Origin: JACRLW01 sp050181465
GTDB lineage: Bacteria > Planctomycetota > UBA1135 > UBA2386
Length of the DNA: 44,805 bases
Assembly: GCA_050181465.1 (NCBI GenBank)
Contig: JBFXDD010000034.1
Span: forward strand, 1 to 44,805
Direction of reading: 5' to 3'
Positions 33,737 to 43,285 of the stretch are shown here, one piece after another. How positions within the stretch are numbered: position 1 is the first letter of the stretch; every line of letters begins with the position of its first letter. The notes under the pieces are model-generated. The model was not told the origin of the DNA and ran no database searches. It was given only the letters and a program-made list of their open reading frames with translations. Made by a program: the position numbers and the translations under genes.

Positions 33737-35728
33737 TCACCGTCGTTCGACGGTCAGTCCCCGAAGCTTGCGATACTGTTCCAACATCGCGTTGTCGCGC
33801 GCGAACTCCCACAGGAACCATCGCCAAAGGGCGGCGCGCGCGGCGCGTTGTTCTGCGGTGACCGGTCGTTGGCCAGTCACATCCCTCATCGGAGGGATGC
33901 CTTCGAAGGCAGTCTGCTCGCGGAGGAACCGTTCGAGCGCGTCGCGCTGCCCGACCGACTCCGTGTCAGCGGACCCGTCGACGAGCTCTTGGAGTCGCTT
34001 CGCGACGGCTTCGAGGCCGAAGGAACCCGCGACGCGCAAGGCGTCGGCTGCGGGTCCTTTGGCTACGACGACGGACTCGGAGCGGAGATACGCGTCGACG
34101 GAGTTTCGCGCGCCGAGCTCGTACGCGTCGAGCAAGCCTTCCGGAATCTTCTCTCGGAACCCGGTGGTCACGCGATGGAAGTCGATTTCCCCTTGGCGTC
34201 CCTCGACCCACGCCATTTCGAACTTGGGGACCACGGCTTGGAAGCGTGCAAGATGCAAGTCCAGGCGAGCCTTCGCGACGTCCTTGCGTGTCGTTCGAGC
34301 GGAGGCCCAGTCCGGGCGTCCGAGCAAGAAACTGCCGCGAAACTCGGGGAGCAGGGAATCGAGCTGGTTGGTGACCGAGACCTTCGGAATGGGCGTGATT
34401 TGGACCGGATTCCGCGCGTACGAAGTGACCGACGTCGATCGCGGCGCAGCCAGCACCAGGATCAACATGAAGGCGCTCGCGATCGCGAAGCCGGTGACCA
34501 GGAGTATTCGACCGCCGCGGCGACGAGGTCGCCGCGCAGCAGCCATCGCCTTCTTCGCATCCGAGCGAGCGCGCCACGCGTGCCAGTGTGAGCGTGCCAA
34601 CGCGACCGGAAGCGGCTCGCGATCGAGTTGCGCGGGGTCCAACGCCTCGCTGGAGACGCCGGCAGCCTCCGCCATCGCGCGCGCCGACTCGACCGTCTGT
34701 CGCGCGTGATTCCGGGCTCGTTCGGCGGCGTGTCGTGCGTAGATCCGTGCTGCGTCCCCCGCGTCTCTTGCAGCCCGCCGCAGCTTGTCCTTCGCGGCTG
34801 CGATCTGCTGGGGACTGATTCGGCGTGGTTGTGACGGCTGGGACGGCAGCGACGCCGATGGACTCGTGAACACACCGGCTGGGGCGACTCCCAGGGCGGT
34901 CAACATCGCACCGACGCTCGCGAATCGTGCAGATGGATCCTTCGCCAGCGCGCTCGCCAGCACGTCGCGGTCGATGCTGCTGAGAGTCGACGGGAACTCG
35001 GGTGCCTCCCGACGATGCTTCTCGAGCACCTCCCATTCACTGTCGCCCACAAAGGGCACGCGGCCGACCAAGATCTCGTACAGCATTACCCCGAGTGAGT
35101 AGATATCGCTGCGCTGATCTCCACGCCGATCGAGCAACTCGGGCGCCATGTAGTAGGGGGTGCCGCGTCCCATGCTCAGACTCGCCCGACTGTGAGCCAG
35201 AAGGCGAGAGAGCCCGTAGTCGCCGACGCGCGCCACGCCGCCTTTCACGAAGACGTTGCCCGGCTTGAGATCGAAGTGAACGAGCCCATGGTCGTGGAGT
35301 GCTGCGACTCCTCGGCTCACCTGAAAGAACAGGCGGCGCAGCTCTTCGCGTTCGCCGGTACCTGCGGCAGGCAGCAGGTCCTTCAGTGTCGTGCTGCCGG
35401 CGAAGTTCATCACCAGATACGGAATCCCGTCGACTTCCCCGCGGTCTTCGATCGCGACCAGGTTCGGATGATCGACCTGCGCGAAGTGACGCACCGAGTC
35501 GAGTTCCGCCAACACCCCCTTCCGGACGTCCCCGGTCTCGTCGAGCTTCAGGAACTTGATCGCGTAGTCCTTCCCGATCGACTGCTTGCGGGCTTGGAAC
35601 ACGATGCCGAACGCCCCGCCTCCCAGCTTCTGCAGAATCTCGAAGCCCGGGACGTATCCCGGTTTGCGGTAGTTCGCATAGAAGGCCTCCCAGTCGGGAG
35701 GCGTCTGGTCGGTGGGGTCGGCAGCCAT
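33737..35728 (-). CDS. Membrane Ser/Thr protein kinase downstream of fliG
   Basis: 663 residues from the ATG at 35728; an ATG at 35770 would add 14. Kinase domain at about residues 28-300: Gly loop GGGAFGIV, Lys58 in YAIKFLK, catalytic loop HFDLKPGN (151-158), then VGDYGLSRL where DFG would be (DYG, 170-172), and YMAPELLDRRGDQRSDIYSLG. HRD is changed to HFD, so it is a non-RD-type kinase probably not regulated by activation-loop phosphorylation. A region rich in Ala/Arg helices follows, then one transmembrane helix (LLVTGFAIASAFMLILVLA) and an unrecognised outer domain. It follows fliF-fliG on the same strand at about 55-97 bases and is probably in their operon. Confidence 0.88.
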   Translation of the reverse strand: MAADPTDQTPPDWEAFYANYRKPGYVPGFEILQKLGGGAFGIVFQARKQSIGKDYAIKFLKLDETGDVRKGVLAELDSVRHFAQVDHPNLVAIEDRGEVDGIPYLVMNFAGSTTLKDLLPAAGTGEREELRRLFFQVSRGVAALHDHGLVHFDLKPGNVFVKGGVARVGDYGLSRLLAHSRASLSMGRGTPYYMAPELLDRRGDQRSDIYSLGVMLYEILVGRVPFVGDSEWEVLEKHRREAPEFPSTLSSIDRDVLASALAKDPSARFASVGAMLTALGVAPAGVFTSPSASLPSQPSQPRRISPQQIAAAKDKLRRAARDAGDAARIYARHAAERARNHARQTVESARAMAEAAGVSSEALDPAQLDREPLPVALARSHWHAWRARSDAKKAMAAARRPRRRGGRILLVTGFAIASAFMLILVLAAPRSTSVTSYARNPVQITPIPKVSVTNQLDSLLPEFRGSFLLGRPDWASARTTRKDVAKARLDLHLARFQAVVPKFEMAWVEGRQGEIDFHRVTTGFREKIPEGLLDAYELGARNSVDAYLRSESVVVAKGPAADALRVAGSFGLEAVAKRLQELVDGSADTESVGQRDALERFLREQTAFEGIPPMRDVTGQRPVTAEQRAARAALWRWFLWEFARDNAMLEQYRKLRGLTVERR

Positions 35729-35825
35729 GTTGGCGTCCCGGAGGTTAGCTGCGGCCGGCTCGTTCGGCATGGGCCGGCGGGCTACGAACCGGGGGACCCA
35801 GGATTCTGCCTTCGCGGTGTCGCGA

Positions 35826-36836
35826 TCAGACAAGCGGTTCGGACCGGTCGCCGACCTGAATCTCGCCGCGTTCCACCAGGGTCTGAAGCGCCTGGACCAC
35901 TCGACCCTGCGCCTCGCGGACCTGCCGCAGCGGGATCGGGCCGAGCAGATCGCGTTCCTCCACGACCATCCCGGACGCGCGCTTGGAGAGATTGTCGAGG
36001 ACGTTTCTCTCCACCTCGGCACTCGCCACCTTGAGTGCCGTCGCCAGGGTCTTGGGATCGACCTCGCCGAGCAACGACTGCATCGAGTTGCGATCGAGCC
36101 GAGCGATGTCGTCGAAGACGAACATCCTGGCGCGAATCTCTCCCGCCAGGTCCTCGTCGATCGACGCGATTCTGTCGAGCACCTGACGTGCGTTCTCGCA
36201 CGACGCCAAGATGTCCCCGGTCGCCTCGATCCACGACTCCGGCTGGACGCTCTTTGCGCGCAACCCCCGCTCCTCCACTCGCGCGAGCATCGATCGCACG
36301 ACTTCGGCGACTGCACCCGCCGGTGCGTTGCCCAATCGCGCGATCCGCATCACCACGTCGGCCCGTCGGTCCTCGACGCACAGGTCGAGTACTCGAGCGG
36401 CCTTCGGTGTGGGCAGGTGCGCGATGACGAGCGCGGCGACCTGAGGGTGCTCCTCGTCGCAGAGCATCGCCAGGTCCTTGGGATCCAGGGACTCGAGTTC
36501 GCGAAACGGTCGACGCGCATTGAGCTGCGCATCCACTCGGGAGCGGATTGCCTCGGCTTCGCCTCTCTCGAAGGCGGCCGAGAGCACGAGATCTGCCTCG
36601 GCAGCGGCGTCACCCAGCGTCGATCTCTCGTCGCGAAGTCGACGTTCGAACTCCTCCCAAGCGGAGTCGACGTCATCCTGTGCCACGCCCTCCGCACTCA
36701 TCTCCTTCATGGTGCGCGTGATCTCCTCCACGCGCGTGCGCGGGAGGTGCCGCAGCAGTTCCGCAGCCGCTTTGCGATCGAGGGAGAGCAGACAGAGCGC
36801 GGCCTGCCGAAGTGGTGAGATCGCGCGCGGCTTCAC
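35826..36836 (-). CDS. fliG: Flagellar motor switch protein FliG
   Basis: 336 residues, normal FliG length, from a GTG at 36836 that overlaps the fliF stop by four bases (GTGA). The N-terminal domain starts LRQAALCLLSLDRKAAAELL, the middle domain has DLAMLCDEEHPQVAALVIAHL with the EHPQ motif that binds FliM, and the C-terminal torque domain has MFVFDDIARLDRNSMQSLL followed by charged helices. It sits between the MS ring and FliM and takes part in torque generation. Fully consistent with a functional motor protein. Confidence 0.93.
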   Translation of the reverse strand: MKPRAISPLRQAALCLLSLDRKAAAELLRHLPRTRVEEITRTMKEMSAEGVAQDDVDSAWEEFERRLRDERSTLGDAAAEADLVLSAAFERGEAEAIRSRVDAQLNARRPFRELESLDPKDLAMLCDEEHPQVAALVIAHLPTPKAARVLDLCVEDRRADVVMRIARLGNAPAGAVAEVVRSMLARVEERGLRAKSVQPESWIEATGDILASCENARQVLDRIASIDEDLAGEIRARMFVFDDIARLDRNSMQSLLGEVDPKTLATALKVASAEVERNVLDNLSKRASGMVVEERDLLGPIPLRQVREAQGRVVQALQTLVERGEIQVGDRSEPLV

Positions 36837-37837
36837 GTCTGCCCCTCGGCCATCCAGCGTTCGAACAGACGTGCGGCTTGCACCGGGTCGCGACTCACCG
36901 CTGCTTCGATCGCATCGCGGCGTAGGCGCTTCGTTTCCTCGGCGGTCGGCTCCGGGGTCGTTGTCCGTGACTGTTGCCGATCCCGTTGGAGTCGCGAATG
37001 ACGTAGCCAGTACCACGCCATTCCGAGAGCGGCCAGTGCGATCGACGCGCCGAACGCCGTGAAGTCCGCGGGCGACGAATCGCTTGCGGCAGGTGTCGGC
37101 TGCGGCTTGCGAGTTGCACGCGGTTCGAGCGACTCGACCAGGACCTCGACGTCGGCGTCTTGTCCGCGCACGGGCCCGATCGCCTTCTTGACCGCGTCGA
37201 CGATCCGTTGCTGTTGCGCCGGGTCGCGCGCAACTTCGGTGTCGAGCACGAGCGCCGCACTGACGCGGCGGATCTCCGGCGCGAGCATCGTCACCGTGCG
37301 CTCACCGCTGAACGGCTCATAGCTACGTTCCTGGCGACCATCGGCACCCTGGCTCCGCTGCTCGTCGACCAAGGCCGGCGCCTCCGGCTGGATGCGCTCT
37401 TCGCTGCGGGTCCAGCGCGGGTCGAGTTCGACCCCGATGGTGACGAACGCGCGATTGGGCCAGATCCGATCGAGCATTCCTTGGACGCGTTGGCGCCGCT
37501 CCTCGGCCAGGCGCGCCTGCAAGGCGAGAAAGCCCTCGACGTCCAGCGGCGCGCGTTCCGGCCTCGTCGCCGGCACCGTCGCCGGCCGTTTGGCCGCCGC
37601 CGCCTCGTCGACACGGGGCAGCGCGACCAGGCCGAGCGCGACCCCGAGCGCGATCAGCACTGCCAGAGCGGTCATCCGGCCGCGAAGCGAGAGACGACTC
37701 GCTGCGGACTTCCGTTGCTCCGGCGGCTCTTTCGCGTGGTTCACGGTGGGCTCAGCGCGCGCCTGCGAGAGCCGGCGATCGCACGCTTCGAGATCGGCAT
37801 TCCGGCTGTCCCGGCTTGAGATCCGGACCCGCTGCAT
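36833..37837 (-). CDS. fliF: FliF, short form lacking RBM1/RBM2
   Basis: 334 residues from the ATG at 37837 (GTG at 37744 gives 303), against about 550 in most bacteria. After one transmembrane helix (TALAVLIALGVALGLVAL) the protein goes almost directly into the segment before the third ring-building motif (FLALQARLAEERRQRVQGML, then WPNRAFVTIGVELDPRW), continues with VSAALVLD and QQQRIVDAVKKAIG, a second transmembrane helix (GASIALAALGMAWYWL) and the C-terminal FliG-binding tail (AARLFERWMAEG). The first two ring-building motifs (YscJ-like) are missing and no upstream frame encodes them. The start is uncertain, the family is not. Confidence 0.8.
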   Translation of the reverse strand: MQRVRISSRDSRNADLEACDRRLSQARAEPTVNHAKEPPEQRKSAASRLSLRGRMTALAVLIALGVALGLVALPRVDEAAAAKRPATVPATRPERAPLDVEGFLALQARLAEERRQRVQGMLDRIWPNRAFVTIGVELDPRWTRSEERIQPEAPALVDEQRSQGADGRQERSYEPFSGERTVTMLAPEIRRVSAALVLDTEVARDPAQQQRIVDAVKKAIGPVRGQDADVEVLVESLEPRATRKPQPTPAASDSSPADFTAFGASIALAALGMAWYWLRHSRLQRDRQQSRTTTPEPTAEETKRLRRDAIEAAVSRDPVQAARLFERWMAEGQT

Positions 37838-37882
37838 CCGGCGGCACCGGGGAGGCGGAGCCGGGGCGGACTACCGCCCGGC

Positions 37883-40800
37883 TCAGCGCCCCGCCCGCAA
37901 CGGACTGTTGCCCCACACCCGCAGCGCCCCGGCGGAATCGCCGGTGACGAATCGCCCGTCGCCCAGCGAGACGACGCCACACAAGAAGGTCCCGGGTTCG
38001 TGGCCGACCAGTTCGATCAGAGTGCTCAGGTCGTCGCGTTGGAGAACGCGCGGATCATCGCGCATCGGGCAGGCGATGAGTCGCCGACCCGACGGACTCT
38101 GGGCGAGACCGACCGCCCCGATTCCCAGGGTGCGCGCGAGCCTCGATCCCTCCGGTAGCGACCAGGTGCAGACGGCGGAGTCGGTGCCCGACGAGGCGAG
38201 CGTCCCGTCGTCGAGAAACAACAGCGCCGAGACGCCGGATTTCGGGTGGGCGACGAACTCGCGGACGACCTCACCGGATCGAGCGGCGAAGACTTTGACG
38301 GACCCCGATGCCGTGCCCACCGCGATGCGACCGCGGCCATCGATCGCGAGCGTTGCCCCGCCCGCGCCGAGCGGAAGTTCGCGAAGAGTGGCGAGCGAGT
38401 GTTCGTCGAGGACGACCGCGGCGTCCGCGTCGCCGATCATCACCAGAGTGCGATTCCGCCACCGGATCCTGGGCCGGCCGGGGGCTGAACGCTGAGCGAG
38501 TTCACGGCCGCTCTCGCTGTCGAACAGGCGGACGGTGCGGTCGTCGCTCGCCGTTGCGATGCGTCCACCGGTGACGTCGAGCGCGACTTCGCGGATTCGG
38601 CTGCGGTGCGCGCGAAACGAGAGCGACCGGCCGAGATCGGTCGATCGATACACCGACACGGTGCCGTCTTCGTAGCTCGCTGCGATCGTGGAGCCGTCGT
38701 CGGACACCGCAACCGACCAAACCTTGTGCGGACGGTGGTCGAAGAAGTATGCGCCGCTACGTCGGGCGCGTTGGTACGCACGCACGCTCCCGTCCACGGC
38801 GCCGGCGACGATCAGCGAACTGTCGGGTCCGAACGCGATCGATCCACCCGCCGCCACGTGGCCGCGAAGGGGCTCCAGCGGTCGTCCATCTTGGGCATTC
38901 CGTAGCCTCACGACGTCTTGGCCGCCGATCGCGAGGATCGTGCCGTCCGGACTCACCGCCGATTGGCCGAGGGGATGTCCCATCGCCTCGAAGAAGAGCA
39001 ACTCACCCGTCTCGACGTCCCACATCTTCCCGAAGCCGTCCTCCGAGGCCGAGAAGAGGAACTTCCCTGTCGCGTGAAACGCGAGTCCACCGATGGGCTG
39101 GCCATGTACCAGTACGTCGGCACCGCCGATGCGATCTCGCGACACGGAGCGTTCGATCCGTCGCTCGAGAGCGCCGGTGTCGGCGTTCCAGATGGCGATC
39201 GTCAGATCGAGGCCGACACTCGCCAGGTGCCGGTCGTCAGGCGAGATCGCCACGGCCGTGACCGGACCACGATGGGAATGCCAGCGTCGGGTGAAGCTGT
39301 CCTGTGACGGATCGATCGACTGAATCCAGCCGTCCCTCGACCCGGAGAATACTCGCCGGCCGTCTCTGCTGATCGCGAGCGCGAACACCTCGTCTGCGTG
39401 CTTCCACTCACGAATGGCACGCTTCTCTGCGAGGTTCCACGATCGCACGGTCCGGTCCCACGATGCGGACAAGAGCTGTTGAGGGTCGACCGGGGAGAAC
39501 ACGACGGCGGTGACACCGCGCAGGTGGCGAAGTTCTCCCACCGAACCGCCGTCACGAGCATCGAGGAGTCGGATCGCGCCGTCACGATGCGATGCAGCGA
39601 CCAGCCGGCCGTCTGGCGACACTGCGAGACCATGCACGGAGCCATCGTTGGCGGCGATCAATCGCTTCTGCGTGGCCTCATCCAACGTCGATTCCCATAC
39701 GCAGTCGTCCGATCGCGCGAGAAGGTGGCCCCACTCCCAGTCTCGATATTCCTCGACGGTCTCGTGCAGAGCTTCCCTCATCTCTCGGAAGCGGCCGGCT
39801 TCGAACGAGGTCGAAGCCTGCGCGATCCGGCTGAGGTAGAGGCTGCGTTGGCTGTCCCAAAGCAGATTCAGCACAGCAACGAGTGAGATACCGAGAGTCG
39901 CGATGAGCGCGAGCAATGCGATCGCAAGGCTGCGATGGCGTCCAAACCACTTGCGGAGTTCGGCGAACGCTCCGGTGCGGTACGCGTGAACCACACGACC
40001 TTCGAGATAAGCGCGAAGGTCCTCCGCGAGATCACGCATCGAGGCGTAGCGTCGCCTCGGATCGCGCGCCATCGCCTTCTCTGCGATGGCCACCAGTTCA
40101 TTCGGAGCCGCGGGTGCAAGCGCGGCTAGGGCTGGCGGTGCCGTGGCGCGAAGAGCGGAGAGGATCTCTTCCGAAGAACTGCTGCTGTCGGGCTTTGCAT
40201 ACGGCGCGTGACCGGCCAGCAGCTCGTAGATCATCGCGCCGATTCCATACACGTCGGAATGGGGACCGACGGCGTCGACTCGGCCGTCCGCCTGTTCCGG
40301 CGACATGTAGCTCGGCGTTCCCACGATCTCTCCTTGCTGCGTCCGCCGCGACAGGTCCGCACCGTCGATGTCGCGGTCGGTCTGGACGATCGAGATCGAG
40401 CCATCGAGTGCACTCCGCAGATCGGCCGCCCCAGTCGACGCTGCCACGGACTCGTCGCCGTGCCCGGTTCGGGCCAGCCCCCAGTCCATGAGGTAGGTCT
40501 CGCCGAACGATCCGATCATCACGTTGGCGGGCTTCAGATCGCGATGCAGCACGCCCTTGTCGTGCGCGTACGCGAGCGCCTCACAGACACGATGGATGGT
40601 TCCGACGACGCGAGGCAGGGGCCATGCCGAGTCGTGCTGCCAGGAACGACGATAGATCGTGCGAAGATCGACACCACGGACGCGCAGCATTGCGACGAAC
40701 GGTGAGCCGGACTGGTCGCACACGACATCGTAGACCGGGACGATGGCCGGGTGATCGAGCTGTGCGAGCACCTGTGCTTCATGCATCAGCCGCGCGGCAC

Positions 40801-41332
40801 GGCGTCGCAGGCGGTCGGGATCGACGACGGTCGCGATCGTCGGTCGAAGGCACTTGAGAGCCACCTTGCGACGGAGGTGGCTGTCCCACGCCGCGACGAC
40901 GATCGACATGCCGCCTCGCCCGAGCTCTGTCAGAGGAGTGAATCGGCCGGCGATCGGTCCCTCGGCGAATCGTCCCTCGCCCATCACGGCGCGAAGCCTG
41001 GCACGACCTGCCGTCGCCTCGCCATGCAGCCGCCGAAGGCCGAAGGCCAAGGCTGCGTGTTGCCGGCAGAGCTCCGCGAGGTCGATCGACTCGATCGACG
41101 GCGCCGCCTCGGCGGCTTCGAACAGCACGCGCTCGACCTCGTCGGTACCGAGGCGCGCGAGGAGATCTGCGCTTCGCCGGTAGTCGGCGCACATCTCGCG
41201 CAGCTCGTCGGCATGGTCGGGGTGCCTTGCCAGCACGTCTTCGAGCAGCCCGGGGTCGTCGAGACCCGAGCGCTGAAGGAGCTCGTTGAAGAGCTCCCAG
41301 GCACCGTCACTTCTCGTCGAAGGAGGGGGCAT
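37883..41332 (-). CDS. Ser/Thr protein kinase with C-terminal WD40 propeller
   Basis: 1149 residues from the ATG at 41332. An N-terminal helical part of about 125 residues precedes the kinase domain: Gly loop GRGGMSIV, Lys160 in VALKCL, HRDLKPAN (263-270) and DWG (283-285), the variant common in planctomycete WD40 kinases, then GTPSYMSPEQADGR. One transmembrane helix (LAIALLALIATLGISLVAVL) is near residue 490. From about residue 570 to the end there are repeated WD40-type blades (LLSASWDRTVRSWNL, IATASDDRTVRLFDS and others), enough for two propellers, probably outside the cytoplasm. The ECF sigma factor gene at 41632 is divergent from it. Confidence 0.92.
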   Translation of the reverse strand: MPPPSTRSDGAWELFNELLQRSGLDDPGLLEDVLARHPDHADELREMCADYRRSADLLARLGTDEVERVLFEAAEAAPSIESIDLAELCRQHAALAFGLRRLHGEATAGRARLRAVMGEGRFAEGPIAGRFTPLTELGRGGMSIVVAAWDSHLRRKVALKCLRPTIATVVDPDRLRRRAARLMHEAQVLAQLDHPAIVPVYDVVCDQSGSPFVAMLRVRGVDLRTIYRRSWQHDSAWPLPRVVGTIHRVCEALAYAHDKGVLHRDLKPANVMIGSFGETYLMDWGLARTGHGDESVAASTGAADLRSALDGSISIVQTDRDIDGADLSRRTQQGEIVGTPSYMSPEQADGRVDAVGPHSDVYGIGAMIYELLAGHAPYAKPDSSSSSEEILSALRATAPPALAALAPAAPNELVAIAEKAMARDPRRRYASMRDLAEDLRAYLEGRVVHAYRTGAFAELRKWFGRHRSLAIALLALIATLGISLVAVLNLLWDSQRSLYLSRIAQASTSFEAGRFREMREALHETVEEYRDWEWGHLLARSDDCVWESTLDEATQKRLIAANDGSVHGLAVSPDGRLVAASHRDGAIRLLDARDGGSVGELRHLRGVTAVVFSPVDPQQLLSASWDRTVRSWNLAEKRAIREWKHADEVFALAISRDGRRVFSGSRDGWIQSIDPSQDSFTRRWHSHRGPVTAVAISPDDRHLASVGLDLTIAIWNADTGALERRIERSVSRDRIGGADVLVHGQPIGGLAFHATGKFLFSASEDGFGKMWDVETGELLFFEAMGHPLGQSAVSPDGTILAIGGQDVVRLRNAQDGRPLEPLRGHVAAGGSIAFGPDSSLIVAGAVDGSVRAYQRARRSGAYFFDHRPHKVWSVAVSDDGSTIAASYEDGTVSVYRSTDLGRSLSFRAHRSRIREVALDVTGGRIATASDDRTVRLFDSESGRELAQRSAPGRPRIRWRNRTLVMIGDADAAVVLDEHSLATLRELPLGAGGATLAIDGRGRIAVGTASGSVKVFAARSGEVVREFVAHPKSGVSALLFLDDGTLASSGTDSAVCTWSLPEGSRLARTLGIGAVGLAQSPSGRRLIACPMRDDPRVLQRDDLSTLIELVGHEPGTFLCGVVSLGDGRFVTGDSAGALRVWGNSPLRAGR

Positions 41333-41549
41333 TCCCCGACAGGCTATCCGGTCCAAGCGGCGGTGGCGCGACTCGATGACTCCGTCTGACGGCCGCGCCG
41401 ATTTCGGTGACGGATTCCAGCGCCCCGCGCGCTGGAGGGTCTGCCGACGGCATCTCTCGTCGAGGTTCGAGTGCGCTTCGAGTGCCCGCGGTCGAACGAC
41501 TGCCTCACGAGGGTCCTGCGGTACCTTCCTGATCGCGGCGTCCGCTCCG

Positions 41550-41576
41550 CCCGACCAGTCCGACCAGCCCGACCAG
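41550..41576. repeat. Three tandem 9-bp units upstream of the sigma gene
   Basis: CCCGACCAG, TCCGACCAG, CCCGACCAG in direct succession, followed by a degenerate fourth (CCCGACCAA near 41585). They lie 55-80 bases before the sigma factor start within the divergent kinase/sigma intergenic region. A regulator binding array is possible; simple slippage is the alternative. Confidence 0.5.
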
Positions 41577-41631
41577 ATCGACGACCCGACCAACCAAGCC
41601 GAGGCGGCAAGGCGCCGATTTCCACCGCACC

Positions 41632-42216
41632 ATGACAGAGTCCTTCGACGACACGATCGAGCTCGTGCGTGACGCGCAGAAGGGTGAGGGCGCCAGCCTC
41701 GCGGCAATCGTCGATCGGTATCGCGAGGTACTGCTCCAGCGCATTCGTCTGATCATGGGACCGGAGGCGCGGCAGGCTGCCGAGTCGGACGACTTCCTGC
41801 AGGGGCTCTTCCTCGAGATCGTCTCCGACTTCGAGAAGCGCTGCCCACGCGACGAGAAGGAGTTCCTGCGCTGGGCGACAGCGATCGCTCGAAACAACAT
41901 CCGCGACGGTGTCCGTCGACGCCGAGAAATCGCGGTCGACCGATTCGCGTCGTCGCTCGACTGGCGTCCGGTGCTCGGCAACGCGAGCGTGGGTTCACCG
42001 GCAGAGAATGCTGAGCGGGAAGAACAGGTCGAACGGCTGTGCGAGGCGATGGCCGCGCTGCGTGAGGAGGATCGCCTTGCGATCGAGCTTCGCCACTTCG
42101 AGGGATTGTCCTTCGCCGAGATCGGGCAGCGACTGGGGCGCACCGAGAACGCCGCGCAGCTCCTTCACACCCGAGCACTGGTGAAGCTCGGTTCGGCGCT
42201 GCGCGCTCGGATGTGA
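41632..42216 (+). CDS. ECF sigma factor divergent from the WD40 kinase
   Basis: 194 residues from the ATG at 41632; no obvious ribosome binding site. Region 2 is seen in RIRLIMGPEARQAAESDDFLQGLFLEIV and FLRWATAIARNNIRDGVRRRRE (spanning the linker), region 4 in LREEDRLAIELRHFEGLSF and the helix EIGQRLGRTENAAQLLHTRAL. It is a paralogue of the sigma factor at 30342 (both share an (I/L)MGP-x-AR signature). The kinase at 37883-41332 starts 300 bases away on the other strand, so the pair probably forms a signalling unit with a shared promoter region. Confidence 0.9.
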   Translation: MTESFDDTIELVRDAQKGEGASLAAIVDRYREVLLQRIRLIMGPEARQAAESDDFLQGLFLEIVSDFEKRCPRDEKEFLRWATAIARNNIRDGVRRRREIAVDRFASSLDWRPVLGNASVGSPAENAEREEQVERLCEAMAALREEDRLAIELRHFEGLSFAEIGQRLGRTENAAQLLHTRALVKLGSALRARM

Positions 42217-42253
42217 ATTGGCAGTGCGTGCGCTACGCTTCGCGCACTCTCAC

Positions 42254-43243
42254 ATGAACATCGCCGAACTTGGCGTACTGGTTGGTTCCCTGCTCCTCCT
42301 GACCGCCGGCGCCGAGTTGCTCGTGCGCGGTTCCGTCACGGTCGCGAAGCGATTCGGGCTGTCGTCCTTCGTGATCGGCTTGACGATCGTCGGCTTCGGC
42401 ACGTCGACACCCGAGCTGGTCACTTCGCTGAGTGCGGCGGCCAACGGTCAAGACGACATCGCGGTCGGCAACGTCGTCGGTTCGAACATATTCAACATTG
42501 CGTTCATCCTCGGGATCTCGGCGTTGATCTGTCCGATTCCCGTGCGGATGGCCACCGTGAAGCGCGAGGTCTGGATCGTCATCGCGGCGGGTGCGGCGCC
42601 GTGGCTGGCGCTGGCAACCGACTCGCAGGTGGGGCGAGCCGTCGGCGGTGCGTTCCTCGTGTTCTTCCTCTGGCAGATCGGATCGAGTCTTCGACGCGGT
42701 CGCGAGGAAGGAAGCGAGCAGGTGCAGCAGCTCGACACCGTCGGAGCCCCGATCCCCACCGAAGGTCATGGAACCTGGTTCGCATTGCTGCTGGTAGCCG
42801 GAGGTCTCGCCCTCCTGGTCTACGGTTCGACACTCCTGATCGACTCGTCCTCAGCGATCGCGAGATCGTTGGGCGTCTCCGAACTCGCGATCGGCCTGAC
42901 CATCGTCGCGGGCGGCACTTCCGCACCGGAGTTGGTGACATCGATCGTCGCCGCGATCCGAAAGCAGCCGGAGATCTCCGTCGGAAACGTCCTTGGCTCG
43001 AACATCTTCAACGTGTTCCTGATCCTCGGATTGACCGGTGTCATCACTCCGCAGACCGTGTCGCCGCAGGTGGTGGGACTCGATACGCCGGTCATGTTCG
43101 CAGCCAGCCTCGCTTTGTTGCCCGTACTCGGTCGTCGCGGCCGGATTGGCCGGACCGAGGGTGTGGTGCTCGTGGCGGCCTACGTCGTCTACGTCTGGCT
43201 GTTGTTCACGCACGCACCTGGCTGGTTCCCGCCGACGAAGTGA
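42254..43243 (+). CDS. Ca2+/cation exchanger (CaCA family, YrbG-like)
   Basis: 329 residues from the ATG at 42254. About ten transmembrane helices in two homologous halves. Each half carries the alpha repeat: GFGTSTPELVTSLSAA followed by VGNVVGSNIFNI in the first, and AGGTSAPELVTSIVAA followed by VGNVLGSNIFNVF in the second; the acidic residues of P-E-L coordinate the cation. It exchanges Ca2+ (or Na+) for Na+ or H+ across the inner membrane. It follows the sigma factor by 37 bases and may be read with it. Confidence 0.93.
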   Translation: MNIAELGVLVGSLLLLTAGAELLVRGSVTVAKRFGLSSFVIGLTIVGFGTSTPELVTSLSAAANGQDDIAVGNVVGSNIFNIAFILGISALICPIPVRMATVKREVWIVIAAGAAPWLALATDSQVGRAVGGAFLVFFLWQIGSSLRRGREEGSEQVQQLDTVGAPIPTEGHGTWFALLLVAGGLALLVYGSTLLIDSSSAIARSLGVSELAIGLTIVAGGTSAPELVTSIVAAIRKQPEISVGNVLGSNIFNVFLILGLTGVITPQTVSPQVVGLDTPVMFAASLALLPVLGRRGRIGRTEGVVLVAAYVVYVWLLFTHAPGWFPPTK

Positions 43244-43285
43244 CCCGAGCGACCGCGGCGGTGACGTGCCGGGATCACGGCGAAC

